7,237 nt of DNA from Clostridiales bacterium (GCA_003539375.1 DPPH01000116.1:1-7237), one strand, 5' to 3'. Counted from the stretch's first letter, positions 1-6,600 are shown. Notes: generated by a model from the letters alone, not told the origin. Numbers and translations are program-made.

Positions 1-44
1 CTATAGCAGGACCGGCTATAAGGATCTTTCTTTTTGTTGTATTT
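1..44 (+). repeat. Left arm of a 44-bp imperfect inverted repeat
   Basis: These bases are the reverse complement of 501-544 at 41 of 44 positions. The first 19 match perfectly and bases 27-44 match perfectly; the mismatches are at 20, 23 and 26. Read on the plus strand, the arm encodes IAGPA followed by IRIFLFVVF, almost the protease's own residues 111-124, and the frame then stays open to TGA at 81-83. The match reaches the window edge, so the repeat may continue beyond it. Homology ends sharply after base 44. Confidence 0.9.
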
Positions 45-872
45 ATATTTATAAAAATATTCTCTGATTACCTTCTCTACTGAAATACTCCTTTCAATAG
101 AAACTACATCTTCCGTCATAAATTCTCGAATATGTATTTTTGTAAACATATCATTCATAAGCATATTTTGGTAGCTGGACTCAGAGAGGTTTTTGATAAA
201 CCACCCTATAAAAACAAACCATATTCCGTTTACTACGTCTCCAGAAAAAGCCCAGTAAAGACCTAAGAATATTAAGAAATAACCAAACATATCTCCCATA
301 GATGAAGCAATCCTTGTAGCAAAGGTTAAATCTCCTTTAATATGCCAAATAATAGCTCTCAATACTCTTCCACCATCCATAGGGAAGGCTGGTACCAGAT
401 TAAATAAAGCTAGAATTAAATTTATAGAACCCACGTAACTTAAAGCACCTTGAACTATATTTGAAGAACCCATCATGCTTGCTAAATAAGCTAGTACGGA
501 AAATACAACAAAAAGAAATATACTCATAGCCGGTCCTGCTATAGCTATCTTTAATTCTTTAATAGGATTATCCGGTTCTTCATCCATCTGAGCTATTCCT
601 CCGAAAATAAAGAGAGTAATAGTTTTAACATCAATTCCTAGTTTTTTGGAAACTAATGAATGGGAAAGTTCATGAAGCATAACAGACAAGAGCATGAACA
701 CGGCTATACCTGCTCCAAATACCCAGTATAAATATAGTTGCAAATCTGGATAATTTGCCGGCAAAAATCCAGATGCCATGGAAAAACTTATAAGTGTAAA
801 TATAATTATCCAACTTATGTGAAGTTGAATTTCTATGTCTTTTATTTTAAATAAGGTTAAAGAACCTTTCAT
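1..872 (-). CDS. Site-2-type zinc metalloprotease, M50 family with C-terminal CBS start (partial, runs off left edge)
   Basis: This is an integral membrane protease of the M50 (SpoIVFB/Rip-like) family, which cleaves substrates within the membrane. It reads as 290 codons without a stop. The start is ATG at 872-870, preceded by AAGGAG seven bases upstream. Visible marks are the zinc-binding HELSH at residues 67-71 in a hydrophobic segment, a second hydrophobic block beginning IAGPA near residue 111, and the NLVPAFPMDGG motif (residues 158-168), whose Asp166 is the expected third zinc ligand. Further hydrophobic stretches lie near 18-32, 190-210 and 213-228. From about residue 250 (MTEDVVSIERSISVEKVI) it resembles the start of a regulatory CBS domain. 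Residues 277-290 do not continue that domain: they are encoded by the arm of an inverted repeat that is antisense to the gene's own IAGPA region, so the C-terminus is suspect. It is transcribed divergently from argH. The family call is firm; the substrate is unknown. Confidence 0.88.
   Translation of the reverse strand, partial: MKGSLTLFKIKDIEIQLHISWIIIFTLISFSMASGFLPANYPDLQLYLYWVFGAGIAVFMLLSVMLHELSHSLVSKKLGIDVKTITLFIFGGIAQMDEEPDNPIKELKIAIAGPAMSIFLFVVFSVLAYLASMMGSSNIVQGALSYVGSINLILALFNLVPAFPMDGGRVLRAIIWHIKGDLTFATRIASSMGDMFGYFLIFLGLYWAFSGDVVNGIWFVFIGWFIKNLSESSYQNMLMNDMFTKIHIREFMTEDVVSIERSISVEKVIREYFYKYKYNKKKDPYSRSCY
501..544 (-). repeat. Right arm of the 44-bp inverted repeat, inside the M50 protease gene
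   Basis: This is the partner of bases 1-44 in opposite orientation. Here it is part of the normal coding sequence (IAGPAMSIFLFVVF, residues 111-124), so it is presumably the original copy. The differences from the left arm fall at the third positions of three consecutive codons of this gene (ATG/ATA, AGT/AGG, ATA/ATC), only one of which is synonymous. Confidence 0.9.
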
Positions 873-928
873 CTAAATCACTCCTTAATTTAATTGTACT
901 CATATTAATAGAATACCCAGAAAATAAA

Positions 929-959
929 ATTATATAATTATTTAAAAAAACTCTTGCAA
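929..959 (-). promoter_or_regulatory. Possible promoter for the M50 protease gene
   Basis: On the minus strand TTGCAA (959-954) is followed after 19 bp by TATAAT (934-929), about 57 bp before the protease ATG. The -10 is perfect but the spacing is long, and the region is so AT-rich that chance matches are expected. TTGCAA is its own reverse complement and is also the -35 of the argH promoter, so the two promoters would share it. Confidence 0.35.
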
Positions 960-982
960 TAAATTAGCGAGTTTGTTATAAT
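954..982 (+). promoter_or_regulatory. Sigma-A-type promoter of the arg operon
   Basis: A -35 TTGCAA (954-959) is followed by exactly 17 bp and a consensus -10 TATAAT (977-982). This predicts a start near 988-990 and a leader of about 130 nt before argH. It is the best promoter-like sequence in the intergenic region and is correctly oriented for the argH-argG run. It has not been shown experimentally. Confidence 0.72.
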
Positions 983-1011
983 TTCAGAAATGTATATTTA
1001 CTATGTTTTTC

Positions 1012-1024
1012 ATATATTTATGCA
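1012..1024 (+). promoter_or_regulatory. Candidate arginine-repressor (ArgR/AhrC) half operator in the argH leader
   Basis: ATATATTTATGCA lies about 25-35 bases after the predicted transcription start. It matches the sequence before argF (5539-5551) at 12 of 13 positions. The right side (ATGCA) fits the right half of known ARG boxes, but the left half (TGAAT) is poor. The shared position upstream of both arg transcription units is the main argument for it; AT richness weakens it. Confidence 0.35.
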
Positions 1025-1059
1025 TATACGTTTTTTAAAAGTACTCATACTTTGAATAA

Positions 1060-1083
1060 TTCTACTGACTTCTCTTAGTAGAA
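1060..1083 (+). promoter_or_regulatory. Leader hairpin upstream of argH
   Basis: TTCTACT (1060-1066) and AGTAGAA (1077-1083) form a perfect 7-bp stem around a 10-base loop, 36 bases before the argH start. No U-run follows, so it is not an intrinsic terminator as it stands. It could stabilise the leader or take part in attenuation, or be a chance structure. Confidence 0.35.
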
Positions 1084-1119
1084 AATAACAGTTAAGTTTA
1101 TATATAAGGAGTGGTATAA

Positions 1120-2493
1120 GTGAAATTATGGGGAGGACGTTTTGAAAATCAAACTGAGAAAGCAGCCTTTGATTTCCAATCCTCAATACATATTGATAAA
1201 CGATTGTATAAAGAAGATATTTTAGGAAGCATTGCCCATTCAAAAACCTTAAATAAATGTGGTGTTCTTAATGATGATGAGACTAATAAAGTAATAAAGT
1301 CCTTGAATGAGATACTTGATGATATTGAAAATGGAGTATTGGATATTGGTATGGAATACGAAGATATTCATACCTTCATTGAAGCAACATTAACAGAAAG
1401 AATTGGAGAGTTAGGAAAAAAAATTCACACTGGAAGAAGCAGAAACGATCAAGTTGCTACAGATTTTAGGATGTATTTGGGAAAAGAAGTAGATCTTCTT
1501 GTACAACTTTTAAAGGATTTAGAAAAAGCTCTAATAACCATCTCTGAAGAAAATTTGGATACAATACTTTCTGGTTATACTCACATGCAAAAGGCTCAGC
1601 CACTAACCTTAGCCCATTATATGATGGCATACTTTGAAATGTTCAAGCGTGATATTGAAAGACTTCTCGAAGTAAAGAATCGAATAATGATTATGCCTTT
1701 AGGTTCAGGTGCATTAGCTGGAACGACCTTTGACTTAAACAGGGAGTACACTTGTCAACTCTTAGGATTCGAAGATATTACTTACAACAGTCTTGATGGG
1801 GTAAGCGATAGGGATTTTGCTATAGAACTTACATCAGATTTGTCCATAATAATGATGCATCTCAGCAGGTTTTGTGAAGAAATAATACTTTGGTCAACGG
1901 AAGAATTTTCATATATTGAAATGGATGATGGCTTTAGCACAGGCAGCAGCATAATGCCCCAAAAGAAAAATCCAGATGTTGCAGAACTAATAAGAGGTAA
2001 AACAGGCAGGGTATATGGTTCTAATATCACTTTATTGACCATGATGAAATCCCTTCCCCTAGCCTATAATAAGGATATGCAGGAGGATAAGGAAGCTGTT
2101 TTTGATTCTATAGACACAGCAAAAGCATGTATAGGTATTTTTACAGAAATGATTATGTCCATAAAGTTTAATAAAGAAAGGATGTTAATAGCTTCGGAAG
2201 ATGGGTACACGAATGCTACAGATCTAGCAGATTATTTAGTTAGAAAAGGAATACCCTTTAGAGAAACCCATAAAATATCCGGACAAATTGTCCAATTTGC
2301 AATAAAACATAATAAAAAGCTATCCGAGATAAGTATTGAAAGCTTTAAGAGTTTCAGTAACCTTATAGAAGATGATATATATAAGGAAATTTCAATTAAG
2401 ACATGCGTAAACAAAAGAAAGCTTATTGGTGGTCCTGCAGGTGAAGCAGTTATTAAATCAATTAATAGAGCTAAAAAATTCTTGAATAAATAG
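1120..2493 (+). CDS. argH: Argininosuccinate lyase
   Basis: Cytoplasmic enzyme of the fumarase/aspartase superfamily that splits argininosuccinate into arginine and fumarate, the last step of arginine synthesis. At 457 residues it has the full family length. The start is GTG at 1120, which gives the usual N-terminus MKLWGGRF, with AAGGAG (1106-1111) eight bases upstream. Visible motifs are HTGRSRNDQ (103-111), GYTHMQKAQP with the catalytic-type His155, and the superfamily signature GSSIMPQKKNPD (275-286), whose serine pair carries the catalytic serine of the mobile loop. Nothing is missing. It is first in a co-directional run, with argG starting 17 bp after its stop. Unlike some marine bacteria, it has no C-terminal acetyltransferase fused; a separate acetyltransferase is encoded two genes downstream. 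Confidence 0.97.
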   Translation: MKLWGGRFENQTEKAAFDFQSSIHIDKRLYKEDILGSIAHSKTLNKCGVLNDDETNKVIKSLNEILDDIENGVLDIGMEYEDIHTFIEATLTERIGELGKKIHTGRSRNDQVATDFRMYLGKEVDLLVQLLKDLEKALITISEENLDTILSGYTHMQKAQPLTLAHYMMAYFEMFKRDIERLLEVKNRIMIMPLGSGALAGTTFDLNREYTCQLLGFEDITYNSLDGVSDRDFAIELTSDLSIIMMHLSRFCEEIILWSTEEFSYIEMDDGFSTGSSIMPQKKNPDVAELIRGKTGRVYGSNITLLTMMKSLPLAYNKDMQEDKEAVFDSIDTAKACIGIFTEMIMSIKFNKERMLIASEDGYTNATDLADYLVRKGIPFRETHKISGQIVQFAIKHNKKLSEISIESFKSFSNLIEDDIYKEISIKTCVNKRKLIGGPAGEAVIKSINRAKKFLNK

Positions 2494-2510
2494 AAAGGAG
2501 ATGCATAAAT

Positions 2511-3680
2511 ATGAAAAAAGTAGTGCTAGCCTTTTCAGGAGGATTAGATACATCCTTCTGTGTGCTATATCTAAAGGAGCAAGGCTATGATGTAATAACA
2601 GCAGTTGTTAACACAGGAGGATTTAGCGACAAAAAACTAAAAGAAATTGAAGAAAAATCCAAAAAACTTGGAAGTATAAAACACTATACTGTAGATGCCA
2701 TAGGAGGTATCTATGAAAACATAATTCAGTATCTAATAAAACTAAACGGCCTGTATGAAGGTGAATATCCTTTAATGTGTGCCGATAGATATACAATAGC
2801 AGAAGAAATTTTGAAAATTGCAAAACAGGAAGGTACTGACACGGTTGCTCACGGCTCAACAGCTGTTGGAAACGACCAAGTAAGATTTGAAGCTTCACTA
2901 ATCACCTTAAGCCCAAACGGGAAAATAATAGCACCTATAAAAGAATTGAACATTACAAGAGATAAAGAAATAGAGTACCTAGAGGAAAGAGGATTTCAAG
3001 TTGACAAAGAGCTTAAAAAATACTCAATAAATGAAAACATATTTGGAATAACTGTTTCAGGAACTGAAATAGACCAAAACAAAGAACCGGATGATTTTGC
3101 TTACACATTAACAAAAACAAATTCGTCAAAAGAACAAGAGTACATTACACTAGAATTTCAAAAAGGACTCCCAACTAAATTTAATGGACAGGATATAAAA
3201 GGAGCAGAGCTTATATCAAAACTTAATGCAATTCTGGGCTCCTACGGATATGGCAGAAAAATATACGTCGGCGATTGCATTATCGGTATAAAAGGAAGAA
3301 TAATGTTTGAGTCCCCAGCATTATTAGCAATAATTGAAGCTCACAAAAAACTCGAACAAATTATTTTGACTAAGAAACAAATAATGTTTAATCTCCAGGC
3401 TTCAACTCAATGGTCAGATCTTGTTTATAGCGGTTTGTACTATGAGCCTTTAGTGAAAGATATTGAAGCTTACACGGATTCGGTACAAGAGAAAGTAAAT
3501 GGCACTGTAAAGATTAAGGTCCAACCAAATAGTATTCAAGTGGTGGAATTAAGTTCACCTAACTCTTTGGTAAAGGAAAACATCGCAATGTATGCTCAAA
3601 AGTCAGAGTGGAGTGGAACAGAAGCAAACGGATTTATAAAGCTGTATTCTATGCAGCAAAGACTTTCAAATATAAAATAG
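2511..3680 (+). CDS. argG: Argininosuccinate synthase, divergent (Bacteroidetes-like) type
   Basis: Cytoplasmic ATP-dependent ligase joining citrulline and aspartate to argininosuccinate. The 389-residue protein begins MKKVVLAFSGGLDTS, with the pyrophosphatase-type ATP loop SGGLDTS at residues 9-15. HGST (114-117) and GNDQVRF (120-126) form the citrulline/aspartate-binding region, and VGDCIIGIKGR and VKDIEAY lie in the C-terminal synthase domain. It differs from the common bacterial form: after the first strand it has NTGGFSD instead of the usual DVGQ, and GSTAVGNDQ instead of G-C/S-TGKGNDQ. From memory this resembles the variant found in Bacteroidetes; I cannot run a tree. AAAGGAG (2494-2500) lies ten bases before the ATG. 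An ATG at 2501 is out of frame. The stop codon lies inside the ribosome binding site of the next gene. Confidence 0.93.
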   Translation: MKKVVLAFSGGLDTSFCVLYLKEQGYDVITAVVNTGGFSDKKLKEIEEKSKKLGSIKHYTVDAIGGIYENIIQYLIKLNGLYEGEYPLMCADRYTIAEEILKIAKQEGTDTVAHGSTAVGNDQVRFEASLITLSPNGKIIAPIKELNITRDKEIEYLEERGFQVDKELKKYSINENIFGITVSGTEIDQNKEPDDFAYTLTKTNSSKEQEYITLEFQKGLPTKFNGQDIKGAELISKLNAILGSYGYGRKIYVGDCIIGIKGRIMFESPALLAIIEAHKKLEQIILTKKQIMFNLQASTQWSDLVYSGLYYEPLVKDIEAYTDSVQEKVNGTVKIKVQPNSIQVVELSSPNSLVKENIAMYAQKSEWSGTEANGFIKLYSMQQRLSNIK

Positions 3681-3691
3681 GAGGAATAAAA

Positions 3692-4504
3692 ATGAATGAA
3701 ATAATAAAGAAATATGAAGATTTAAATCTAGAGGTATTTATAGTTGTAAACAAACTGCATTGGAGTAAATACGAAGAACTTATGAAAGACTTTCCTTTCA
3801 ACACTGTATTTATTGATCCAGCAACTACGGAAGGTTACGATTTTACCTATGAAATGATACAACTAAATGAAAAAGCATACGGAGCAGGGATGGCTGCCCC
3901 AGACTGGACCTTTGCAAATTTTGGAACAATTGGAGCAGGCTTGACCGCCGGTTTTCTGATTGATGGAATACCTGCAGCAAAACTTAGTGTTATAGGTAAT
4001 ATTTCAGACCCTAAAATTGCTCATGAGTGGACACTGCTGGTTGACCCAAAACATGAAGGAAAAGGCTTAGGATCTCTTACCTTTGCTCTTGCCCTACACT
4101 TAACTCAAGATAAAGACTACTTAACTTTCATTATTCAAACTGACAATACAAGCTCAAATATATATCTTAAAAATATTCATCCTTTGAACATCTTGGCTTA
4201 TGGATTTGTACATACATGTAAAAATAGCATGCTAATAAAAACAAAGATTCCTAAAAATAATCCTTTTAAAACAATTATGGACAATCCTTTGAAAAAATAT
4301 GATTTTGAAGATTACAAGATAGCAAAGGATGATCTAGAAGATGTAGGCGATAGCTTCTGGGTTCAGCAAAACAATTCAAAGATATATAGAATCATAAATG
4401 ATGAAATTAAAAATGGCAAAAAATTTATAATAAAAAGCAAACATCAAGATACAAACATGTCTTACTTGCTTATTTCAGAAGTCACAAACAATCAAGAAAT
4501 CTAA
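3692..4504 (+). CDS. GNAT-family N-acetyltransferase, candidate non-classical N-acetylglutamate synthase
   Basis: This 270-residue protein carries a GNAT acetyl-CoA-binding core. The clearest sign is the strand and pyrophosphate loop EWTLLVDP then HEGKGLG (residues 121-127, the R/Q-x-x-G-x-G/A type loop), followed by a helix (SLTFALALHL) and a late strand containing AYGFVHT. The first 60-80 residues and the last 70 or so lie outside an obvious GNAT core, and I do not recognise them. The start at ATG 3692 is chosen because TAGGAGG (3678-3684) sits seven bases before it; longer readings inside argG lack such a site. The gene is between argG and an argE-like deacetylase. In a linear acetylated arginine pathway an enzyme must acetylate glutamate, and this is the only acetyltransferase present. 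It lacks the amino-acid-kinase domain of classical ArgA. The role is inference; the fold is fairly sure. Confidence 0.78.
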   Translation: MNEIIKKYEDLNLEVFIVVNKLHWSKYEELMKDFPFNTVFIDPATTEGYDFTYEMIQLNEKAYGAGMAAPDWTFANFGTIGAGLTAGFLIDGIPAAKLSVIGNISDPKIAHEWTLLVDPKHEGKGLGSLTFALALHLTQDKDYLTFIIQTDNTSSNIYLKNIHPLNILAYGFVHTCKNSMLIKTKIPKNNPFKTIMDNPLKKYDFEDYKIAKDDLEDVGDSFWVQQNNSKIYRIINDEIKNGKKFIIKSKHQDTNMSYLLISEVTNNQEI

Positions 4505-4526
4505 ACATAGAAAGTTGAGTTACTGA

Positions 4527-5492
4527 ATGGGATTATTATCTGATTTAATTAAAATCAACACTTATGAAGGTGATTATACTAAAATTGTAAATTACTTAGT
4601 AAAATATTTGAAATCAAAAACCAATTGCAAAGTACATATTCAGAAAATAAGCGAGAAAAAAGCCAACGTAATAGGAATTTTTGGGGATCCTGAGTTCCTT
4701 ATAAACTGTCATATGGATACAGTAAAGCCCTCGAAGGTATGGACCTATAATCCTCTACACTTAACAGAAAATGAAAGTAAACTTTATGGACTTGGAGCTT
4801 GTGATACAAAAGGTAATATATACATGGTGTTGAAGGCTCTAGAAGATACTGAACCCAAAAATTTGATGGTTTTATTTTCAGTGGATGAAGAGTCAGGAAT
4901 TAAAACTGGAGTAAAGTATTTTTTAGAATCTGACTTTAGTAATAAAATTAAAAGAGCGATTATATGTGAACCTACTGATCTTAAACTTGTTTCAAAACAT
5001 AAAGGATATTACTCTTTTACACTTGAGGATTTCGCTGAATCTGCTCATTCATCAACTAAAGGAAAAGGTGCAATAATTAAAGCTGCCCATAATATTGTTA
5101 AACTGGATAAATTAGGTTTTAACGTTGGAATCATAAAGGGAGGAACTGCCGGAAATGTGGTTTCACAGCATTGCATATACAGGGCATCAATAAGAACCTT
5201 TGATAAATTAGAACAGGTAATAAAAATTATTAAATCCAACTGTAAAGAAACAAAAATAGAAACCCGTTTTAATGGTCCACCTTTAAATAATAATAACCCT
5301 AATTTTGATGGAGAATTTCATGAAGTTGATTTTTGGACAGAGGCTAGTCTATTTCAGGAAGCAGGAATAAACTCATTAGTATTTGGAGCTGGAAGCATAA
5401 ATCAAGCTCATTCAGAAGATGAATATGTTGAAAAATGGCAGCTTGAAAAAGGCAAGAATATTATCATAGATCTTGTTAAAGCTACAACTTAA
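4527..5492 (+). CDS. argE: M20-family zinc deacetylase, probably N-acetylornithine deacetylase (ArgE/LysK-like)
   Basis: Cytoplasmic zinc hydrolase expected to release ornithine from N-acetylornithine. The 321-residue protein shows the complete M20 metal site: NCHMDTV (His62, Asp64), GACDTKG (bridging Asp93), DEES (catalytic base Glu121 and ligand Glu122), CEPT (Glu148) and QAHSEDE (His295). ESAHSS (His174) is the conserved dimerisation-domain histidine. It is shorter than the E. coli ArgE type and nearer in size to LysK or Bacteroidetes-type ArgE enzymes. Substrate choice within M20 cannot be read from motifs, but a position between the GNAT gene and argF points to ornithine. The ATG at 4527 directly follows an in-frame TGA, so it cannot start earlier. 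The upstream AAAGTTGAG is a poor ribosome binding site, unlike every neighbour, so it may be translated weakly or by coupling to the previous gene 22 bp away. Confidence 0.82.
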   Translation: MGLLSDLIKINTYEGDYTKIVNYLVKYLKSKTNCKVHIQKISEKKANVIGIFGDPEFLINCHMDTVKPSKVWTYNPLHLTENESKLYGLGACDTKGNIYMVLKALEDTEPKNLMVLFSVDEESGIKTGVKYFLESDFSNKIKRAIICEPTDLKLVSKHKGYYSFTLEDFAESAHSSTKGKGAIIKAAHNIVKLDKLGFNVGIIKGGTAGNVVSQHCIYRASIRTFDKLEQVIKIIKSNCKETKIETRFNGPPLNNNNPNFDGEFHEVDFWTEASLFQEAGINSLVFGAGSINQAHSEDEYVEKWQLEKGKNIIIDLVKATT

Positions 5493-5538
5493 AAAAATAA
5501 TAGAAATAATGTTCTACCAAAAAATAGTAGTGCCCGAG

Positions 5539-5551
5539 ATATATTAATGCA
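5539..5551 (+). promoter_or_regulatory. Candidate arginine-repressor half operator before argF
   Basis: ATATATTAATGCA repeats the argH-leader motif at 1012-1024 with one difference. It overlaps the position expected for the -35 of the possible argF promoter, which would suit repression. AGTGC (5529-5533) and GCACT (5549-5553) could also pair around it as a weak 5-bp stem. The left half of an ARG box is not recognisable. Confidence 0.33.
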
Positions 5552-5554
5552 CTC

Positions 5555-5563
5555 TGCTATAGA
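5555..5563 (+). promoter_or_regulatory. Possible extended -10 promoter for argF
   Basis: TGCTATAGA (TG at 5555-5556, then TATAGA at 5558-5563) looks like an extended -10 about 34 bases before the argF ATG. No convincing -35 lies 17 bp upstream. The 104-bp gap before argF, larger than any other in the cluster, makes a separate promoter plausible, but argF may equally be read through from argH. Confidence 0.3.
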
Positions 5564-5596
5564 GAATATACGATTTGAATTTTAGGAGGAAGTAAC

Positions 5597-6586
5597 ATGC
5601 CCATAAACTTAAAAGGAAGAAATTTTATCACATTAAAAGATTTCAGCAAACAGGAAATCGAATACTTATTGGAACTATCAATGGACTTAAAACAGAAAAA
5701 AAGATCTGGAATAAAAGGAAATCTTCTAGAAGGCAAAAATATAGTCTTGCTTTTCGAAAAAACTTCAACAAGAACAAGGTGTTCATTTGAAGTTGGAGCA
5801 TATGACGAGGGAGCTAGAGTTACGTGCTTAAGTAATTCTCAAATGATAAAAAAAGAATCTATAGAAGATACAGCTAAGGTACTGGGTAGATATTACGATG
5901 GAATTGAATTTAGAGGGTTCAAACAGGATACAGTTGAAATCCTTGCAACTTATGCAGGAGTTCCTGTATGGAACGGTCTTACTGATCTTTATCATCCTAC
6001 TCAAATTTTAGCAGATTTTCTTACAATAAAAGAAAATATAGATAAGCCCTTAAATAAAACTAAACTTGTATATGTAGGTGATGCTAGGAACAACATGGGT
6101 AACTCATTATTAATAGGTGCCGCTAAACTTGGAATGGACTTTACAGCAATAGCACCTAAAGAACTTTTTCCAGACGAAAAATTAGTTCAAGAAATGCAAA
6201 TAGTTGCTCAAGAAACAGGTTCTAAAATTCAATTTACTGAAGATATAGTCGAAGGAGTTCAGAATGCAGATGCAATTTATACAGACGTATGGGTTTCAAT
6301 GGGTGAAGAAGATAAATTCGAGGAAAGAATCAACCAGCTTAAGCCTTATCAGGTTAATATGGAAATGATAAATAACTCAGGCAATCCTGATGTTATATTC
6401 TTGCACTGTTTACCGGCATTTCATGATGATAAAACAGTTATAGGCGCAAACATTAAGAAAAAATTTGGACTTGATGCAATGGAAGTAACCGATGAAGTAT
6501 TTAAAAGCAAGTATTCAAAGGTTTTCGATGAAGCCGAAAATAGAATGCACACTATAAAGGCTGTTATGGTAGCTACTATAGGTTAA
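5597..6586 (+). CDS. argF: Ornithine carbamoyltransferase
   Basis: Cytoplasmic enzyme, a trimer in this family, that transfers carbamoyl phosphate to ornithine to give citrulline. At 329 residues it has normal length. The carbamoyl-phosphate loop STRTR is at 57-61, HPTQ at 133-136, the ornithine-side DVWVSMG ends at Gly236, and HCLPAFHDD starts at His270. These are the motifs of true ornithine enzymes. They differ from the acetylornithine and succinylornithine transcarbamylases of Xanthomonas and Bacteroides, so deacetylation should come before this step, in agreement with the upstream deacetylase. The sequence is also close to E. coli ArgI and to catabolic ArcB proteins, but linkage to argG and argH argues for synthesis. 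The ribosome binding site AGGAGG (5584-5589) lies seven bases before the ATG. A strong terminator follows the stop. Confidence 0.96.
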   Translation: MPINLKGRNFITLKDFSKQEIEYLLELSMDLKQKKRSGIKGNLLEGKNIVLLFEKTSTRTRCSFEVGAYDEGARVTCLSNSQMIKKESIEDTAKVLGRYYDGIEFRGFKQDTVEILATYAGVPVWNGLTDLYHPTQILADFLTIKENIDKPLNKTKLVYVGDARNNMGNSLLIGAAKLGMDFTAIAPKELFPDEKLVQEMQIVAQETGSKIQFTEDIVEGVQNADAIYTDVWVSMGEEDKFEERINQLKPYQVNMEMINNSGNPDVIFLHCLPAFHDDKTVIGANIKKKFGLDAMEVTDEVFKSKYSKVFDEAENRMHTIKAVMVATIG

Positions 6587-6600
6587 TTATAAACAAATAA

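Noticed and set aside
1130..1139. GGGGAGGACG near the argH start, faintly like a T-box sequence
   Set aside because: It encodes the conserved WGGR of argH, and no T-box antiterminator core, specifier stem or terminator is present in the leader.
1010..1243. Minus-strand open frame across the argH leader and start
   Set aside because: It overlaps the well-supported argH start, has no convincing start signal and resembles no family; other opposite-strand frames inside argH, argG and the deacetylase were dismissed likewise.
2501..2510. ATG just after the argG ribosome binding site
   Set aside because: It is out of frame with argG and directly adjoins the AAAGGAG; the ATG at 2511 gives the expected MKKVVLAFSGG start.
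3608..3691. Longer N-terminus for the GNAT gene, overlapping the end of argG
   Set aside because: No ribosome binding site precedes it and it overlaps conserved argG codons; ATG 3692 has a strong TAGGAGG site at normal spacing.
5493..5596. Terminator between the deacetylase gene and argF
   Set aside because: Only weak 4- to 5-bp stems are present and none is followed by a T-run.
5597..6586. argF as an acetylornithine or succinylornithine carbamoyltransferase
   Set aside because: HCLPAFHDD and DVWVSMG are the motifs of true ornithine enzymes.
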